DNA of 64,000 nt, from positions 361,836-425,835 of the forward strand of contig RHPI01002533.1 in assembly GCA_009103225.1 (NCBI GenBank). The letters are read 5' to 3'. The notes beneath the pieces were generated by a model. It made no database searches, was not told where the DNA came from, and saw only the letters and a program-made list of their open reading frames with translations. Position numbers and translations under genes: made by a program. Positions 36,911 through 49,907 of this stretch are shown in pieces. This stretch comes from Chlorokybus atmophyticus. Taxonomy: Eukaryota > Streptophyta > Chlorokybophyceae > Chlorokybales > Chlorokybaceae. Every line of letters starts with the position of its first letter. Within the stretch, counting starts at the first letter, position 1.

Positions 36911-37883
36911 CATAGTGCACATAGGTGGTGACATGTTGTGTTCCCCCACGCACTTGGCGACTGTTGGTGTGAGGAGTGAACAGCCAGTACAAACACTGTC
37001 CACACTGTTGTGGACAGTATTGGTTGCAGGCAGGCGTTGACAGCGATGAGGCGCAGGTGGGTAACTTGCTGAGGTAAGGTTTGAGGTAGTACATTACACT
37101 AGTTGCGGCGCTAGTGGTGCCCAACAACTTACATGCCTAGGGGCATATATAGTCCTGCAACTTGTTGCGATGGTAGACTGTATAGTTGTGCTGGGATGTT
37201 ATAAAGACGCCATTGTAACTTGAAGGTGTGACGCAGTCCATGTGCTCAATCAGCAACACTCGCTGCCGCAATGCTGTGCGATGCGACGACCGGTGGTCAG
37301 GTGCACGGCACGCGTCATTTGCACGAAGCTCCACTGACTAGGTTGTTGTTGCGGCTCTGCGATTTTGTATCAGTGCGGCAAGCTGACTGTATGCGACTTC
37401 CTACGCCTTCAACTTCAGTGCCATGTTTGTTGAGAAATTATGCCAAACCTGGACATGATCACTGTGTACTTTTGCGCGCGTTTGTCGTGAGCTGCACGCG
37501 CATGCCCTGCAACTGTTCCCGCCTGCGCAAGGGGGGGGGGGGGGGGGGGGGGGNAAGCCAGCACCAGTTGGCCTCACAGCACTCCAGGGTAGTGCGTAGT
37601 TGACAAACGCTGTATAGCGGGCAAGGGGAAGAGGCCCACCTGCGCTGCAGCGCTGGGCCCCTTCTCTTTGCCTGCTGCAACCCCTGCCTGCCGTTTCAGC
37701 CACCTACACCAATGAAGCCAAGTCGAAATGGTGGTGAAGCAATAATTGCATTAGCAACAGCCCATTATCCCTTAGCGCCATGGCTTATTTCGACTGGAAT
37801 CGCTATGCCCACAATTGCTCAAAATCGTTGATGACACATCATGAGACAGCATGACCACTGTGCAGTGCAGCATAACTGATAGC
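36911..37883. other. Stretch without a recognised gene; contains a poly-G/N junction
   Basis: A run of 23 G (37531-37553) is followed by a single N (37554). Open frames on both strands cross this join and are unreliable. I see no supported gene. Confidence 0.5.
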
Positions 37884-40800
37884 TCAAGTACATATAGGAG
37901 GCACCATGGATTTCCATCTGCTGCTAGAGTGCCTAGGATGGCCCGGCGGGAACTGCGTGGTCACCTTCCTGCCGCGCTCACCCGCATTCTCTAGGGTCTT
38001 CTCAAACCCGAGACTGAGCATCTCGTACGCGTGCTTCTTTAGCAGCGCTGCGTGAGCTGGCTGCAGCAGCCCGTACTCCTTTTGCAGCTCCGCAGCAGAA
38101 CTGTTGACAAACTTGCGCATGCAACGCACGACGTCCTCGGGATAATCCCTACCCATGACGCCGCCCTTGACGTGGCATCGGTAGTCCAGTACGCGCGTGG
38201 CGTCCCACTTGTATATAGTGCCGTGCTTGATCGTGGACGGCAGGAAGACGGAGTCCACCTCACCGTCAGTGGTGCCGAAGGCCTGGTCATTGTCAATCAG
38301 GCGCATATTGCTTCGCGTGTCGATGAAGACATTGCCCGGATGGCGATCATACTGCGAGAAGAGCAGGTCGTAGATCGCGGCTCGCTTGAGCGAGTCGTGC
38401 GCGATGGCGTGAACGACCTTTTTCAGCTGCGCAGATGGCAAGAAGTCGAACATCAACGCGTCGAGGGGCGACCCGGGTGCCACCTCCAGGAACAAACCCT
38501 CTTGGTTGATGGGGAAGCCTGTGACGGGCATGGCTGCGTAGATGTGCTCCCTCCAGACCTTCACCGTGAGATCTGCAAAGCCGCACTCCTCGGCAAGACG
38601 CTGCATCGCAAGAGTGTAGTTCCAAGCGGTTGCTATCTGCCGGCTCCGCTCGCACTCTTCAACCTGAGTGACGAAAGTGAGTACCTGTCAGTGGCGTTAC
38701 CTACAACACTGGCATGGATTCTTGTGCAGATTGGCTAGGTTGTGTTGGTTGCTGCAAAGCCACCAACACCAACCAAACCGACAAGCACATATGACTTGCA
38801 GCGAGACCATGCTACAATTTGGCATGCACACAACAATCTAGGAGAATGCAAAGTGGAGGTGTGGACTGTCACCTTCATGTAGTCAATATACTTTGCGGCG
38901 TAACTGAAGACGCCAGGGATGCAAACAAACTTGACAAAAGCGCGTGTTCCGGGCCTAAACTTGCTCTCCGCCTGTAGAATGACAGACCCTGACGTCCCTG
39001 TCTGCTGCGCGAAGTAGTAACCATCAAACTCTGTCTGCGTGGGTGGAGTCGTCACGAGCGTGTCGCACCCAAGGCAGCAGCTGGTCCACACAGGCTGACT
39101 CGGCTCATCCCACCTGTTTAGTTGACAGCATGTTACAACCGCGAGTGCAAAGTTGACCTTGTGGGACAATGCTGGCACAGAAGCAAGTAACCATGCACAC
39201 GATGTATGCTGGGTGATCAGTCTCACCTGACAATTGAACCGTCATCTGTCACATTGTGAAGTGGCCACTCTGCGCACATGGGCCGCAACGTGTATGGGCC
39301 CTTAAAGCGCTGCAGCACCTTGGGCGGCGCGGACTCAATGAGATTGTTGACCAGCACGCGCAAGGGCGGTACGGGCGGCTGCTCGAGCTCGCTCGACGCC
39401 AGCCGCAAGTTGCTCGTCCTGTACAAGTTCTCGCATGAAGCAGGCTTTGGAGGCTGCCACCGCACGAGCGCGCGCAAACCCACGCTGGCCGATGAGCCAA
39501 CTCCACTCGGCAACCCAACGTGAAGCCTTCGGCTCGTTGCGCCGGCTCGCTCCAAAGCCTGCTCAAAGCCCAACTCAAGCATGTCGCGTGCGCGACGCTG
39601 AAGAATGACCGCTTGGACGCGTGCGTACAGCCCGTACGCGGACTTGAGTTCTTCCGGGCTGAGTGCGATGAACTTTGCCATGCATGCGTGTACTTGAGGT
39701 GGGTAGTTAGTGTCAATGGCGCCGCCTCGGGCATGACACCTGTAGTCGAGCGTGCGCGCGGCGATGTTGCCCTGCAGCTCCGCGTGGCTGAGGGTGGAGG
39801 GGAGGAACACAGAGTTGATCGGACGGAAGGCGTCGTCGTTGTCTATCAATGTCATCACGCCGGACTCCGTGAAGTACACGTCACCGGCGTGTCTGTTTGC
39901 CATGGAGAACAACAGGTCGAATGTTGCCGCTTTGAGCACCTGCATGTCTCAGACTCAGATGCAGCTCTTATCAACGCAGCCTACACAATAGAGCCAGCAT
40001 TCTACTGTGGGCCTGCCAATTGCCAACTTCAACACACAGACAAGGCTACCAGACGAAAATTTGGATGTGTTGGGTTTGTAGCTCTACTCTACATACGGTG
40101 CGAGAACACATGTCACAGTGGACTTTGCGAGTTGGGACATCCAATGTGGCTACCACAGCATCAACCGAGTGAGCTGATGATTAAAGAGAGTTTTACCTGC
40201 TTTGAGGGCACTCTGGCCAGGAGCCTCTGCAAGGATGCAACAGGGTAGTGTTCGTTTGCGAGCGCGTGCAGCGGGGCGCCGGGCGCGGTCTGCATCCACA
40301 GTGCTTCTTGTCGTATGCGTGCCCCAGTCATCGGCATGGCCGCGTCGATGTCTTCGACCCGCGCTTTAATGATGATGTCCAACAACCCGCACTCTTCTGC
40401 AAGGCGCTGCACGGCGAGGACGGTGACAAGCGTGCGGTTGCGCGCAATGTCCTTCCTGCACGTGGCCGCCTGCTCCTTGTCCTGGTAGTTAACGAACTTC
40501 ATGCTGCCACGCTGCTTCACGTGCGGCACGCACATCAACTTCACATACGCCTCGTCGCCGTCGGGCTTTATGGCATACTGGACAACAGATTTGACCTGGA
40601 CAAAACACAGGTGTGGCTATGCTAAACAAAGAACAACAGTCAGCACATCTCAACATCAACCTACTTGAGTGGTGCGCTGCCGGAAAGTGTAGCCGTCGAG
40701 CTGAGTCTGGGGTGGGGGAGTGGTTAAGACCATGTTGCAGCCTATGCAACAGCTGGTCCATGCCGGCCGCTGCAGCTGCGTCCATGCAGCGTACTGGCCT

Positions 40801-41238
40801 GGTGGCCCACCTGCCGGACTGTCCACAGCCTGAAGCGGCTGCTCGGCACATAGCGGCTGAGCACCTGAAATGACAGTATGTCAATTGTATATGTGAACAT
40901 ACACAAATCACACAGCTTGAGTGCCATGCCTTGCATGTTAAATGAGCCAAGAGTCAAGAAATTGTGGAACCTGATGATGGCAGCAAGAGCTTCACGTTGC
41001 CGCTGGGCTGCCAACCCTTTTGCTGATTGCTATAGAATTGACCAGCGGACCAATCGGAAGTGTCTGTGAAGCGATGGAAGACGGCAGCGCGCTCAATGGT
41101 CAGCACAGCGATGCCGGCGGCCAGCAGCAGCGCGGCAATAGCTCGCACAGAAGGTCGCAGCCGGCGAGCGCGCACGGAAACGGATGAGTGGCTTGACTTG
41201 CCCGCAGACTTGCGCCTCCCGCCAACATCTGTGGTCAT
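37884..41238 (-). CDS. Signal-anchored protein with tandem atypical kinase domains (pseudokinase + kinase)
   Basis: Six exons with agreeing phases: about 40977-41238, 40675-40864, 40197-40595, 39227-39939, 38873-39113 and 37884-38663. The N-terminus is basic and has one hydrophobic helix (AIAALLLAAGIAVLTI), as in a type II Golgi/ER membrane protein. Two related modules follow. Each has a Cys-containing entry (WTSCCIGCNMVLTTPPPQTQ / WTSCCLGCDTLVTTPPTQTE), a QRLAEECG helix, and a catalytic-like block. The second block reads SQYDRHPGNVFID with RLIDNDQAF, keeping the Asp, Asn and metal Asp of PI3/4K- and FAM20-like kinases. The first reads MANRHAGDVYF with LIDNDDAF, so the catalytic Asp is Asn and the Asn is Asp; it is probably inactive. 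The family assignment is by motif only; FAM20/Fjx-type secretory kinases and PI3/4K-like folds are both possible. Confidence 0.72.
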
Positions 41239-42158
41239 CTGCGTTCATCTGCCCAACAACACAAATTGCACAGTACTTCTCAGTAGACTGCGACCACCAG
41301 CTCAAGTGCAAATATCGCACATCTCAGCAGCACGCAGTTTAGTCAAGTCAACTATGCCAACTGTTCTAGACCACAGCACAACGCATGTGTATAGGCTCAA
41401 CACTTACAGCGCTGACTGCACTACACTACAAGCACCTTTGTGGTGCATGCAACTGCCAGGGCCGAGTATTGCATAAGCTAAGCACAGCAGCAGCATCAGG
41501 GATAGCCATGAACGTGCGACTATGCCAGCATTCTCATTCCGTGTGTATACATGGTGAGCAAGACATCATTGCTATGTGTGTCAACACTTGTCTTCATGAG
41601 GCGCATGGCTTTCTCGGCTTACCGTTGTCGCAAAACACGGACACAAGTGACATGCTCTTTGAAAGGTAGTCGAGCAGTGTCCTTACAACAGCACTACAGT
41701 TTGCGTTGTGCATTGCAGCCAAACATGCAGAGCTCCAAGCCAGATGCGCCAAGTCAAGGTGTACTCGCCCAGTGCATGTGACACGCAATCAAACACACAG
41801 CAGCACACGTCCTGTGTTTGAGTTTAACCAGCAGTCGCATTTTTCTTTGTGGACTGACTCGCACTACCATACAGCTGCACACATGCACTGACCCGTGTGC
41901 AGGAAGAAGAGCAAGCTGTGCACCGCTTTTCCAAGAAGAAAGCACGATCATGCCGACAAGGACGCATTCACTGTTGCGGTTGGCGTATGCCATGCGAACG
42001 CCCAGTGCAAGACCCTCATGGGCAGTCTCCTCCAAGTCCTACTTGCCATACCCCTGTCCCTCCAGCTCCTCCACCGCCGCCTCGGCCTGGTCCGCCTCGC
42101 CGCTGCCTGAGCACTTTCCCAGAGCCGATTGCTGACTGGGTGTTAGTCCGCCAAGGAC
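41239..42158. promoter_or_regulatory. Divergent upstream region of the kinase-like gene (-) and PPC gene (+)
   Basis: About 920 bp between start codons, with no recognised gene. Short open frames near 41.9-42.1 kb on both strands have no motif and may be 5' UTR. Confidence 0.4.
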
Positions 42159-43240
42159 ATGGCGAACGACGCGACGACGAGCGTCGCCGCCGTGCCGCAG
42201 CTGGACATCCGGACCACCGCGGCCCACAAGGTGACGGCGCACGCTTTGCGATTGTTGCCGGGGCAGGACCTGCTGCAGGAGCTGCTCGACTTCGCCCAGA
42301 AGAAGCAGGTGCTGGCTTGCTTTACCTGTGGTTTAGCTTGTGTTCACCCTGATGGAAGCTGTCGTCAATGGCGCATGCTCCTTGCACCATCCTTCACCAC
42401 CTGCGTTGTGTTTGACAACATTGTGCTAATTAAGCTTCCCACATGCATGCAAGACACGTGGGTTGTGGTTGACGTAGCGTAAGCTCGCAGTCAGATTTCC
42501 GCGAGGCTTTTGCACTAGTCCAGTCAATTACATTTGCACGCACTCGGAGTGACGGACAGCTGTGTGCGAGTAAAAGCTGCATATGGCAAGCCATTGCTCA
42601 AGCTTGCTTGACTTATACTACCGTCCATGCTGCCGTGCCATGCATACCTCTACATTACAGCAATTCATCTACGCACTCTACCATGCAACAAGCAATGTCA
42701 TTTCTTCCTTTCAGCTACGCGCAGCGTTCATTTACACATGCGTGGGAAGTCTCTCGCTCGCGAGGCTGCGGCCTGCGGGGAGGAATGAGGCAAAGCACTT
42801 TGATGCTGCATACGAGATTGTCTCTCTGACCGGGACGCTGTCCAAAACAGGTGACTCTGGTTGCATGGCATTGAACATTGTCATCATGCACTGTCAATGC
42901 TGTTGAAGGTGGAGCATTGCGGCTCTGCAGGTGAGCATCACATGCACATGTCGATCAGCGATGAAGATTGCCAGACATACGGCGGGCATGTCTTGAAAGG
43001 ATGCATCGTGAGGTGAGAGAGTGTTATGTTGTCTTGCAAGTCTGCGTCTCGTGCTGTGAAGGGCAGTACTTGCTGGCTGGGAACTGTGGTTGGTAATGCA
43101 CGTTGCCTTATTTACTGTGCGTTGCTTGTTTCAGGACCACGGCTGAAGTTGTGTTAGGCGAGCTTGAAGGGTTGAATTTCAAGCGACTCACAGACCCTCG
43201 CAGCGGCTATGATGAGTTATTCATGCAACCTCAAAGCTAG
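42159..43240 (+). CDS. PPC (DUF296) domain protein
   Basis: Four exons: 42159-42308, 42715-42850, 42931-43012 and 43134-43240. The protein is about 158 residues and is almost only a PPC domain: HALRLLPGQDLLQELLDFA, then LRAAFIYTCVGSLSLARLR, YEIVSLTGTLSKTG, HHMHMSISDEDCQTYGGHV, LKGCIVRTTAEVVLGELEGL and SGYDELFM. Plant AHL proteins carry this domain after an AT-hook and use it to form trimers on DNA. Here no AT-hook is seen, so it is like the stand-alone PPC proteins of bacteria and algae, whose function is unknown. The GGH and RTTAEVV motifs of the family are intact. Confidence 0.9.
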
Positions 43241-44389
43241 ACACATCCACGCCCACGCATCACAGGGGTGCGTGTTATGTTGTTGGTAAGCTTCTGTGAG
43301 GGGATTGTGTCACTGGTGTGTTAATATATGCTTGGTGTGTGCGCAGGTCAACACTTGCTCAAGCTGTTATTCGAGGCATGCCTGTTGCCCTACATCTACA
43401 ACAACCACATATGCACGCTCTACCAGGGATACAAGACAACACCAACATGAACCCGGCAGCTGCTCAGCATTGTGCAAGTGAGCGCTATGCGGCAGGTAGC
43501 AGCTAGGGCAAGGAGGCAGGAGGAGGGCGTCCAACCAAGCAGTCAACAGGCAGGAAAAGCGTGCACTACACCAGCACACTATGCAGTTCTACACTAGACC
43601 CTCATGCGCCCCTAGTTTACACAGGGCTGGCATGTGGCTCAGTCCACAATGCGAACCCTATCCCGACAGCATGCAGGTGATTGTGTGACAATATTCAACG
43701 CAGCAGGTGGTTGTCAAAACCAATTGCGGTTACTGTCCAACTGGCCACAACCTCGCATAGCAGCTTTCGGCACAGCACAGAATCGCCAAAGCCCTGTCCT
43801 GGCTGTTGTGCTTCTAAGCACAAAAAGGGGATCCGCTATTCACCAGCAGCTAGGACTGCATATTGCAGGTGACGATAGACCACTCATAGGGAGCTGAGCC
43901 ACTCCACACTGAAGCCTACAGCCAAACTCAGGTGTCCACCCAACTGCACAAATCACTCCAGTGCCTCGAGCAATGAATAAATGCCTGTTGAACCAGCACC
44001 ACATGGCTTGGGTGCAAATCGTGTAACTTCAATGCACAGGAATCCAACTGCTGTACTGTTGTTCCCTGCGACTAGATATCGCAAGCAACAGTACACTACC
44101 AGTTTGAGAGTCCCAATACCATCTGCTGACAGTGCTGATACAAAGTTGCACGCCGCATTATGTGTACACTTGCACCTCGACCACCTGCATCTGTCTGTGT
44201 TCTTTCACCGCGCACTTGTGTTCACGAGCAGCCTTGCGACCATAGATGATTGGATGCGCCAAGAGCACACGCGCCCTGTCATACATGCACCCTGGTTTCT
44301 CTAGACAACTGACTGATCGTCCAGGCCGTTGTCCACCTGCACACAGGGATCGCGAGTACGGTGGAATTCCAGTTAACCATGTTGGCTGT
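43241..44389. other. Stretch without a recognised gene
   Basis: Contains the 3' ends of the PPC gene (+) and the GLTP gene (-), which converge here. A GT-AG pair within the plus-strand 3' UTR is possible. A last small GLTP exon could lie here, but I could not prove one. Confidence 0.35.
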
Positions 44390-45571
44390 TTATTCAGAGA
44401 TGCACATGTCCTGATTTGGGTAACTTTTCTGTGCGCTACACATTACGGTGAACAGCACTCTGTAACATACCAAGAATTGGTGTATCCTCTGCAAAATTGG
44501 TGCGAAGGCTGTTGTGAAAGCGCCCATCTCTTCCATGGTGCCCTTCTGCGGTCCCAGTTTTGCCAGGAAGGACTCGCGTGACGGACATACCTTCATGGCC
44601 AGCTGTGCAAGATATAAATGCGCTCAGAATACCTGCCTGGCTTGTGCATCAGATTGCGAGCGGTGCAGTAGCCCAAAACCCAGCCATGCGTATGCGAACA
44701 CAGCAACAGGGTGCAAGCCAGGAGGCATGCAATTACTACTCACGGAGAAAACGTTGCGTGTGATCCAGCCATGGTACTTGGACAACGTCCTCTCATAGGA
44801 TGTAGTTGCTGCTTGACTCAAGGTCAAGCGGGAATCACTCTGTAGAAGGTCCAAAAGCGCAACAATGAACTCTAAAGCTCTGTGCAGGCATATTCACAAG
44901 TGGCGTCAACAAAAGCACCCGGCTCGCACCTCTGGGCAGCACTCATTGCCACCCAACTGCAAAACAACTCAAGCATACAATTTAAGCACACGCACCGTTT
45001 CAGCCACAGAAGGCCTTTTGCACAGGAAGAGTTATCCTTCTGCACTTGTTCTTTCATGTCTGCTCTCGGTATAGCGAATAAATACTTGAACTCCATAGGG
45101 TTCTGGTCATATCGCTTTTGTAGCCTCTGCAGCCCAGCAATTGTTTTAGCGCAATGCAGGTGGCAGGCGTGTTGCTGTGAATTGAGTTGCAACCTGTCAA
45201 CACTACCTCAATGTTCCCAGTGATGTCCGACTTGACTGGTAGCAGAGCAGCCCCTAACGACTCTGCACACACCACCATTGAGATATTCGGAACGTACGTA
45301 CAAACCTGACATGCCAATCCTAGCCAGCAGGACTATTCGACTAGAATGACAAAACAGCAATCAGCATTGCTGTATGCACTGCGCTGTTCACATCACGATA
45401 ATGCATATTTCATAGTTGCTACATGTGGGTAGCAATGTGAGACCAACCAATCACAGGAATGACGCGGCGGCACTGAGCGAGGAATGGCTGTGTGGCAATG
45501 TCTTGTCCATCGGGGCAGATGGAGGGCAGGTTGGCAAGCAATGGCGCGAATACGCTCTCCTCTCGCGCCAT
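44390..45571 (-). CDS. Glycolipid transfer protein (GLTP) family protein
   Basis: Five exons: 45448-45571, 45207-45262, 44996-45126, 44744-44879, and a last one from about 44610. The start at 45571 (MAREESVFAPLL) is the first ATG in frame. Family motifs in order: FLAQCRRVIPVIG, ALLPVKSDITGNIE (the Asp/Asn that bind the sugar head group), RLQKRYDQNP, GLLWLKRALEF (the Trp and Lys of the headgroup site), and SYERTLSKYHGWITRNVFSVS (the conserved His), then CPSRESFLAKLG. GLTP-fold proteins move glycolipids or ceramide-1-phosphate between membranes in the cytosol. Which lipid is used cannot be told here. The stop at 44390 assumes that the last exon is not spliced again; a donor after IHQFL is possible. 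Confidence 0.88.
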
Positions 45572-46588
45572 TGCTGAAGTCGCACTAACGATCAGCCATT
45601 GAGACTGCTGAAGAGCCTCTCACAACGCATGTGTTGCATAACTAGGACAACATCACCCTTTACTGCGTTGATTGGCTTGTAAATCTCAGAGCACTTTGAA
45701 AAAAAAACCCCCTTCGCAAACAACCTCTCCTTGTATAATGTCCATCAAGATAGGGCAGCTGCTCACAGATCAACTAATTGACTAACCAACTGTTTTCCAC
45801 AAAACACCTTGCTACCTTATTAGATACACAGTCTAACCAGCGAACTGTCTGTTCAAGTAGCAATTGGCTGGCTACATATTGCACTATAACGCAATGCAGA
45901 CTGCTGTAAAGCGTAAGCACGCTTAGCTGTGTAACCTCTGCAAGGCCTACGGTATGAATTGCACAAGTCGGCGAGAGTGTGTGAACTGCGCTACCGCCAT
46001 ACGGTTGTAAATACCCCCAGCTCATTCATCAAGGGTATTTCGAGTTGCAAGGATCCATACCTGAATGCGCGAGCGGCCCACCTACGGGGGTTGGGCTGAG
46101 CAACCCAGCACTCAACCAACCAGATCCAGCGCGTTGCCTGCCCTGACGATACGCTTGAAACGTCAATCAGTCCCGTCAACCAGCCTCCTTCTACTACTGA
46201 GTGCTTACGTTTCTCCCTGCCCTCAATGAGCCACCGGTTACCACCGCCGCCGCCGCCGCCTGCACCGCCAGCCCCCTACAACCGCTTCTGCCACTTGCCT
46301 TTCCGGCACGCCCTGTGTCACATGCTGATCAACTGGATGCCCTCCTGCGCCATTCTGCGCGGCAGCGCAGTGCGTGCTCGCACTGAGCGACAGGTGAGCT
46401 GCCCGCTGTGTGAGCATTGCCGTGGGGAGGTGGACGACGGCGGCGTTTGACGGCTTGGTTGAGTGTGGTGCACTGGTGGTGGATGCACGGATTGGGTCTG
46501 GGAGCGTGTGCTGAGAGGTTGTGGCGGAGGCTTATGTAACATTTGCTTGGTTGTAGTGCGCTGTCCATGTCACACTGGTAGTGGCAGC
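45572..46588. promoter_or_regulatory. Divergent upstream region of GLTP (-) and ATXN10-like (+)
   Basis: About 1 kb. Near 46226 a plus-strand frame starts MSHRLPPPPPPP and may be a 5' exon or 5' UTR of the ataxin-10-like gene. A poly-A run (45700-45709) is followed by CCCCC. No separate gene is recognised. Confidence 0.35.
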
Positions 46589-48906
46589 ATGGCTTGGGAC
46601 GCTGACGCCCGGCTGACGGCGTTGGAAACCCTCGCCGCCCGCTTTGCTGCGGCCGACGAGGCGTGCCTGGCGCCCCTTGAAGCTGCCCTTCGAGAGACTG
46701 TGGACGCTAGCAGGTTGATTGCTTGTAGTGTCCTGCATTGCACTACCTGCGAGTTGCTCTTTTGAACTTGAGCTCGCCAAGTAGTAGGAGCTTGTGTAGA
46801 ATTATTGCTAGTTGAAGATACGTCATGCACAGCGCAATACCATTGCTTGACTATTTGCACCCATGCACCTGCTGCCTTACGACATATATTCATTTCAAAA
46901 ACATGATATGCTGTATGCGGCCACCAGCAGGCCGTCGCCTTGGTTTTTGGCTCCCTTGTCTCTGCATGCATGCTGCATCCAGTTAGATGATAGATTACTT
47001 GACGTACAGGCAGCCAGATGTGCGCACCGCACTTGCTGTAGCATCTGCACCAGCGCGCATCACGGAGCTGTTTGAGCCGCTTGCACGGCACAGCAGGTTG
47101 ATGCAACTGCCAGTACAAGATCAGTCATCAAGTGGTTATGATCCACAAGCGCCTGGATACCCTTCCAATGAGGATGACGACGATGGCTTGGCGCAATTCG
47201 TTGATAATAGAAGGTGAAGAGCGCAACATTGTATATGAACTGCAACCTTAGGCTGTATTGAAGATATTTCCTGAGTGAGAGGTACTTGCGGGTTCTGAGT
47301 TTACGTTTTTGTTGCTTGGGTATCCCAATGACAGGAAGGTTTGCGTTGCTCTCCTTTCAGTCGCAGGCTGGCTGCTGGCAAAGCCCCCATAACCTTGCGC
47401 GAGTCTGCCTTGAGACCGTTGGTCTTGCTTCTACGCCTCCTTCGCAATACGTGTGCGGGTGTTGAAGTAGCCACTGAGAAGGTTTATGCAGAACTCTCTG
47501 CGCTGGTTGAGCAGCTTGCAGTTGCGTACCGAACCGGCCACAAGGGTACTGATGTTGTCAATGCACTTCGGGCTGCAACTCAAGCAATCAGCAACCTTGC
47601 CGCAAGTTCTACGGTCAATGCGGTACGACCACTTTGCAATCCAAAACCCATACTTGTGGACACCAGCATAATGAGCGTCCACACAGGTGCTGTTATGGGT
47701 GGAGGCCAGCACATCCGCCCTTACGTCTCTGGCAGCGCTGCCGATCAGTCTGGGTCTGCATGACCCCCTTTTCACTGCCCTGTGGAACTGCTGCCGAGAT
47801 GATCCAACCAGACGACTGCAACTAGGCAGGTACCTCTTGTTGATACTGCCATGTCCCTCTTGGTTATTACAACAGGAGCATACCAATGTGTCAGTGTCAA
47901 GCAAGTGTGCACAGCAAGTTTGCAACTTGTGCCTGAACCGCGTGCCTGGTGCAGGAATGCAGAGCTAGCGCAGGCATTGTGGAGCATCCCGTCCAATGCT
48001 TTGACAGACGGCAATGAAAATAGTGATCAGGAGGGAGTGTCAGCGGCATTGGCAGTCGTGCGGGACTGGCTGGCCGCATTGGCAAAGCTTCTGTGCGTGT
48101 CCGATTGTCTATTGCCAACGTTGTGGGTCACCCTTGGTCAGTCGCAGTCCGGCTTTTCCTCTCAACAAACCTTGCTGCTAGAGGTCAGCTCATGTTGCTA
48201 ACAGTGATGGACCTGTTCTGATATCGCAGGAACTTGATTTCACCTCTTTTGCATGCAGGAGCTGGCGACTGTTGTGCAAGCTCTACAAGACGATGCTGAG
48301 TCTCTTACACCCGAGACGAAAGCATTCCTTCTGGCAGTCACAGAAGCGGCCGCTGCAGCGGTTGCAAAGCAGGAGCAGAATGCGCTGGCAGTCCTTCAAG
48401 CCAGTTTGCAGCTGCTGAGAACAGTCAGCATGACGCGTGACGATCCTGGCTGCCGGATTGCAGTGGTTCTGCTGTTGCTGCAGTTGTTGCGGTCTCTTCC
48501 TCCACCAGCGCGCGCCCAACCTGCTGATGCGCCACCGTCAACATCACTGCCCACCAAGTACCCCACATCCAACTTGTACCCGGGTTACAGACGTGACATT
48601 GTGGCTGTGCTGGGTAATGCGTGCTTCGGTCAACCTGCGGCGCAGCAGGCCGTGCGTGATGCGGATGGGCTGATGCTTATCCTGCAGCATTGCGTCGTTG
48701 ACGATGAGAATCCGTATCTCAGAGAGTGGGGTCTGTGGGCGGTTCGGAACCTCTGCGAGGATCCGGAGAACCGCCGGCAGATAGCTGAATTGGAGGTGCA
48801 GGGTCCTGTCCAGAGCAGCGAGTTGCAGAAAGCTCAATTGGAGATCGTGATTGACGAGGTAACCAAAAGACCACGTCTTAAGAACACATCAACAGCTCCA
48901 GATTGA
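46589..48906 (+). CDS. ATXN10: Ataxin-10 domain armadillo-like protein
   Basis: Exons: 46589-46713, 47010 to 47096 or 47213, 47361-47622, about 47720-47832, about 47955-48182, and 48259-48906. The start MAWDADARLTALETLA at 46589 is tentative. The body is a series of helical ARM-like segments (ALRPLVLLLRLLRNTCAG; TQAISNLAAS; LHDPLFTALWNCCRDDP; NAELAQALWSIPSN). The C-terminus is the diagnostic ataxin-10 domain: YPTSNLYPGYRRDIVAVLG, NACFGQPAAQQAVRDADGL, then DDENPYLREWGLWAVRNLCE and RRQIAELE. In animals ATXN10 acts in cell division and at cilia/centrosomes; a plant homologue is known but its role is unclear. The phase of the exon near 47.72 kb could not be reconciled with its neighbour, so an intron limit is wrong or a base is missing. 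Confidence 0.88.
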
Positions 48907-49907
48907 GCTGTTGTTGCATGGCGTTGGTTTAGTCATGTGCAGTGTCATCAAAGGCGATTGTTTTTGCTGTCTGTTTCGTTGTGCGCGCATGTTATGACTG
49001 TCCAAGTTGCTGCCACTAACGTGATGCGGAACTTCAGTTAACTTGCTCATCTATGGTATTGCTTATCTGTAGTATGTCAGCATTGACTTAAAAGTCCGTA
49101 CTCAGTTGACATGTGAAGGGCATATGACAAGGTTAACAGCTCTAATCTACACAAGGTTACCGCGAAATATGAACCAAGCTTTACACGCGTGATTGGGCTA
49201 TGAGTTGGGCGATGTCGCGTAGGTCATTTGCATTTGTTACTTTGTAATAGCATGTTTGTGGGGGGTGGGGTGGGGGCGGGGAGTACAACAAACATGTGAG
49301 AGTGCTGTTTTTATGTACTCAATCAAGCCTTAGGTGTTATGTTATATGTTCATTTCTTTTTTCAATATACATAAATTTGGTTGGACTCTTGTTCTTACGG
49401 CCACCATGTTGGTGCATGCACATGAGCCATGCTCATTACCAAAACTGAGGCCCCCGGTGTTTTACAAGCACCCAATGGGCCGTCCCACCATTGCTTGTTT
49501 AAAATGTAAAACTTGGGATGAAGCATCCTCACAAGCCAAAAAAAAATATCATCACTATAAAAAACACCGGATTGCGCGACATGACGCCACGACGGACCGT
49601 CGTCGAGTGGTCCCTCCGTCCAATCTCGCGCGAGCAAAGGATCCGCGGTCGCCCGCAGCCACAAACAACCAGCGGAAGGCGGCGGCATCAGGACGAGACT
49701 GGGCCTACCACTGTAACACCAGGCCGGACCACGGCGCGGTCGGACCAGGCCAAACTAAGGTCTCCGTATCGGCATGCTGAAGGATCAACGCGGCGGCGGT
49801 GTGCCTATCTTGCCATCCTTGGTGGTGTCGCTGCCAGCAGGCATTTCGCTGAGCTGAGCTGAGCTGAATTGCTGAGGGGCAGGCGAGCTGCAGGAGGCAT
49901 TGGCAGT
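48907..49907. other. Stretch without a recognised gene
   Basis: Contains the ATXN10-like 3' UTR, a G-rich tract (49259-49281), and the upstream region of the 2Fe-2S gene. Open frames at 49.33-49.86 kb on both strands carry no motif. GAGCT repeats stand at 49852-49866. Confidence 0.35.

Noticed and set aside
38052-38738. Long plus-strand frame (228 codons)
   Set aside because: It is the antisense of the kinase-like exon, whose minus-strand reading has clear motifs and consistent splice phases.
49334-49862. Overlapping frames on both strands
   Set aside because: No recognisable domain; composition changes abruptly and no start context or exon partner is visible.
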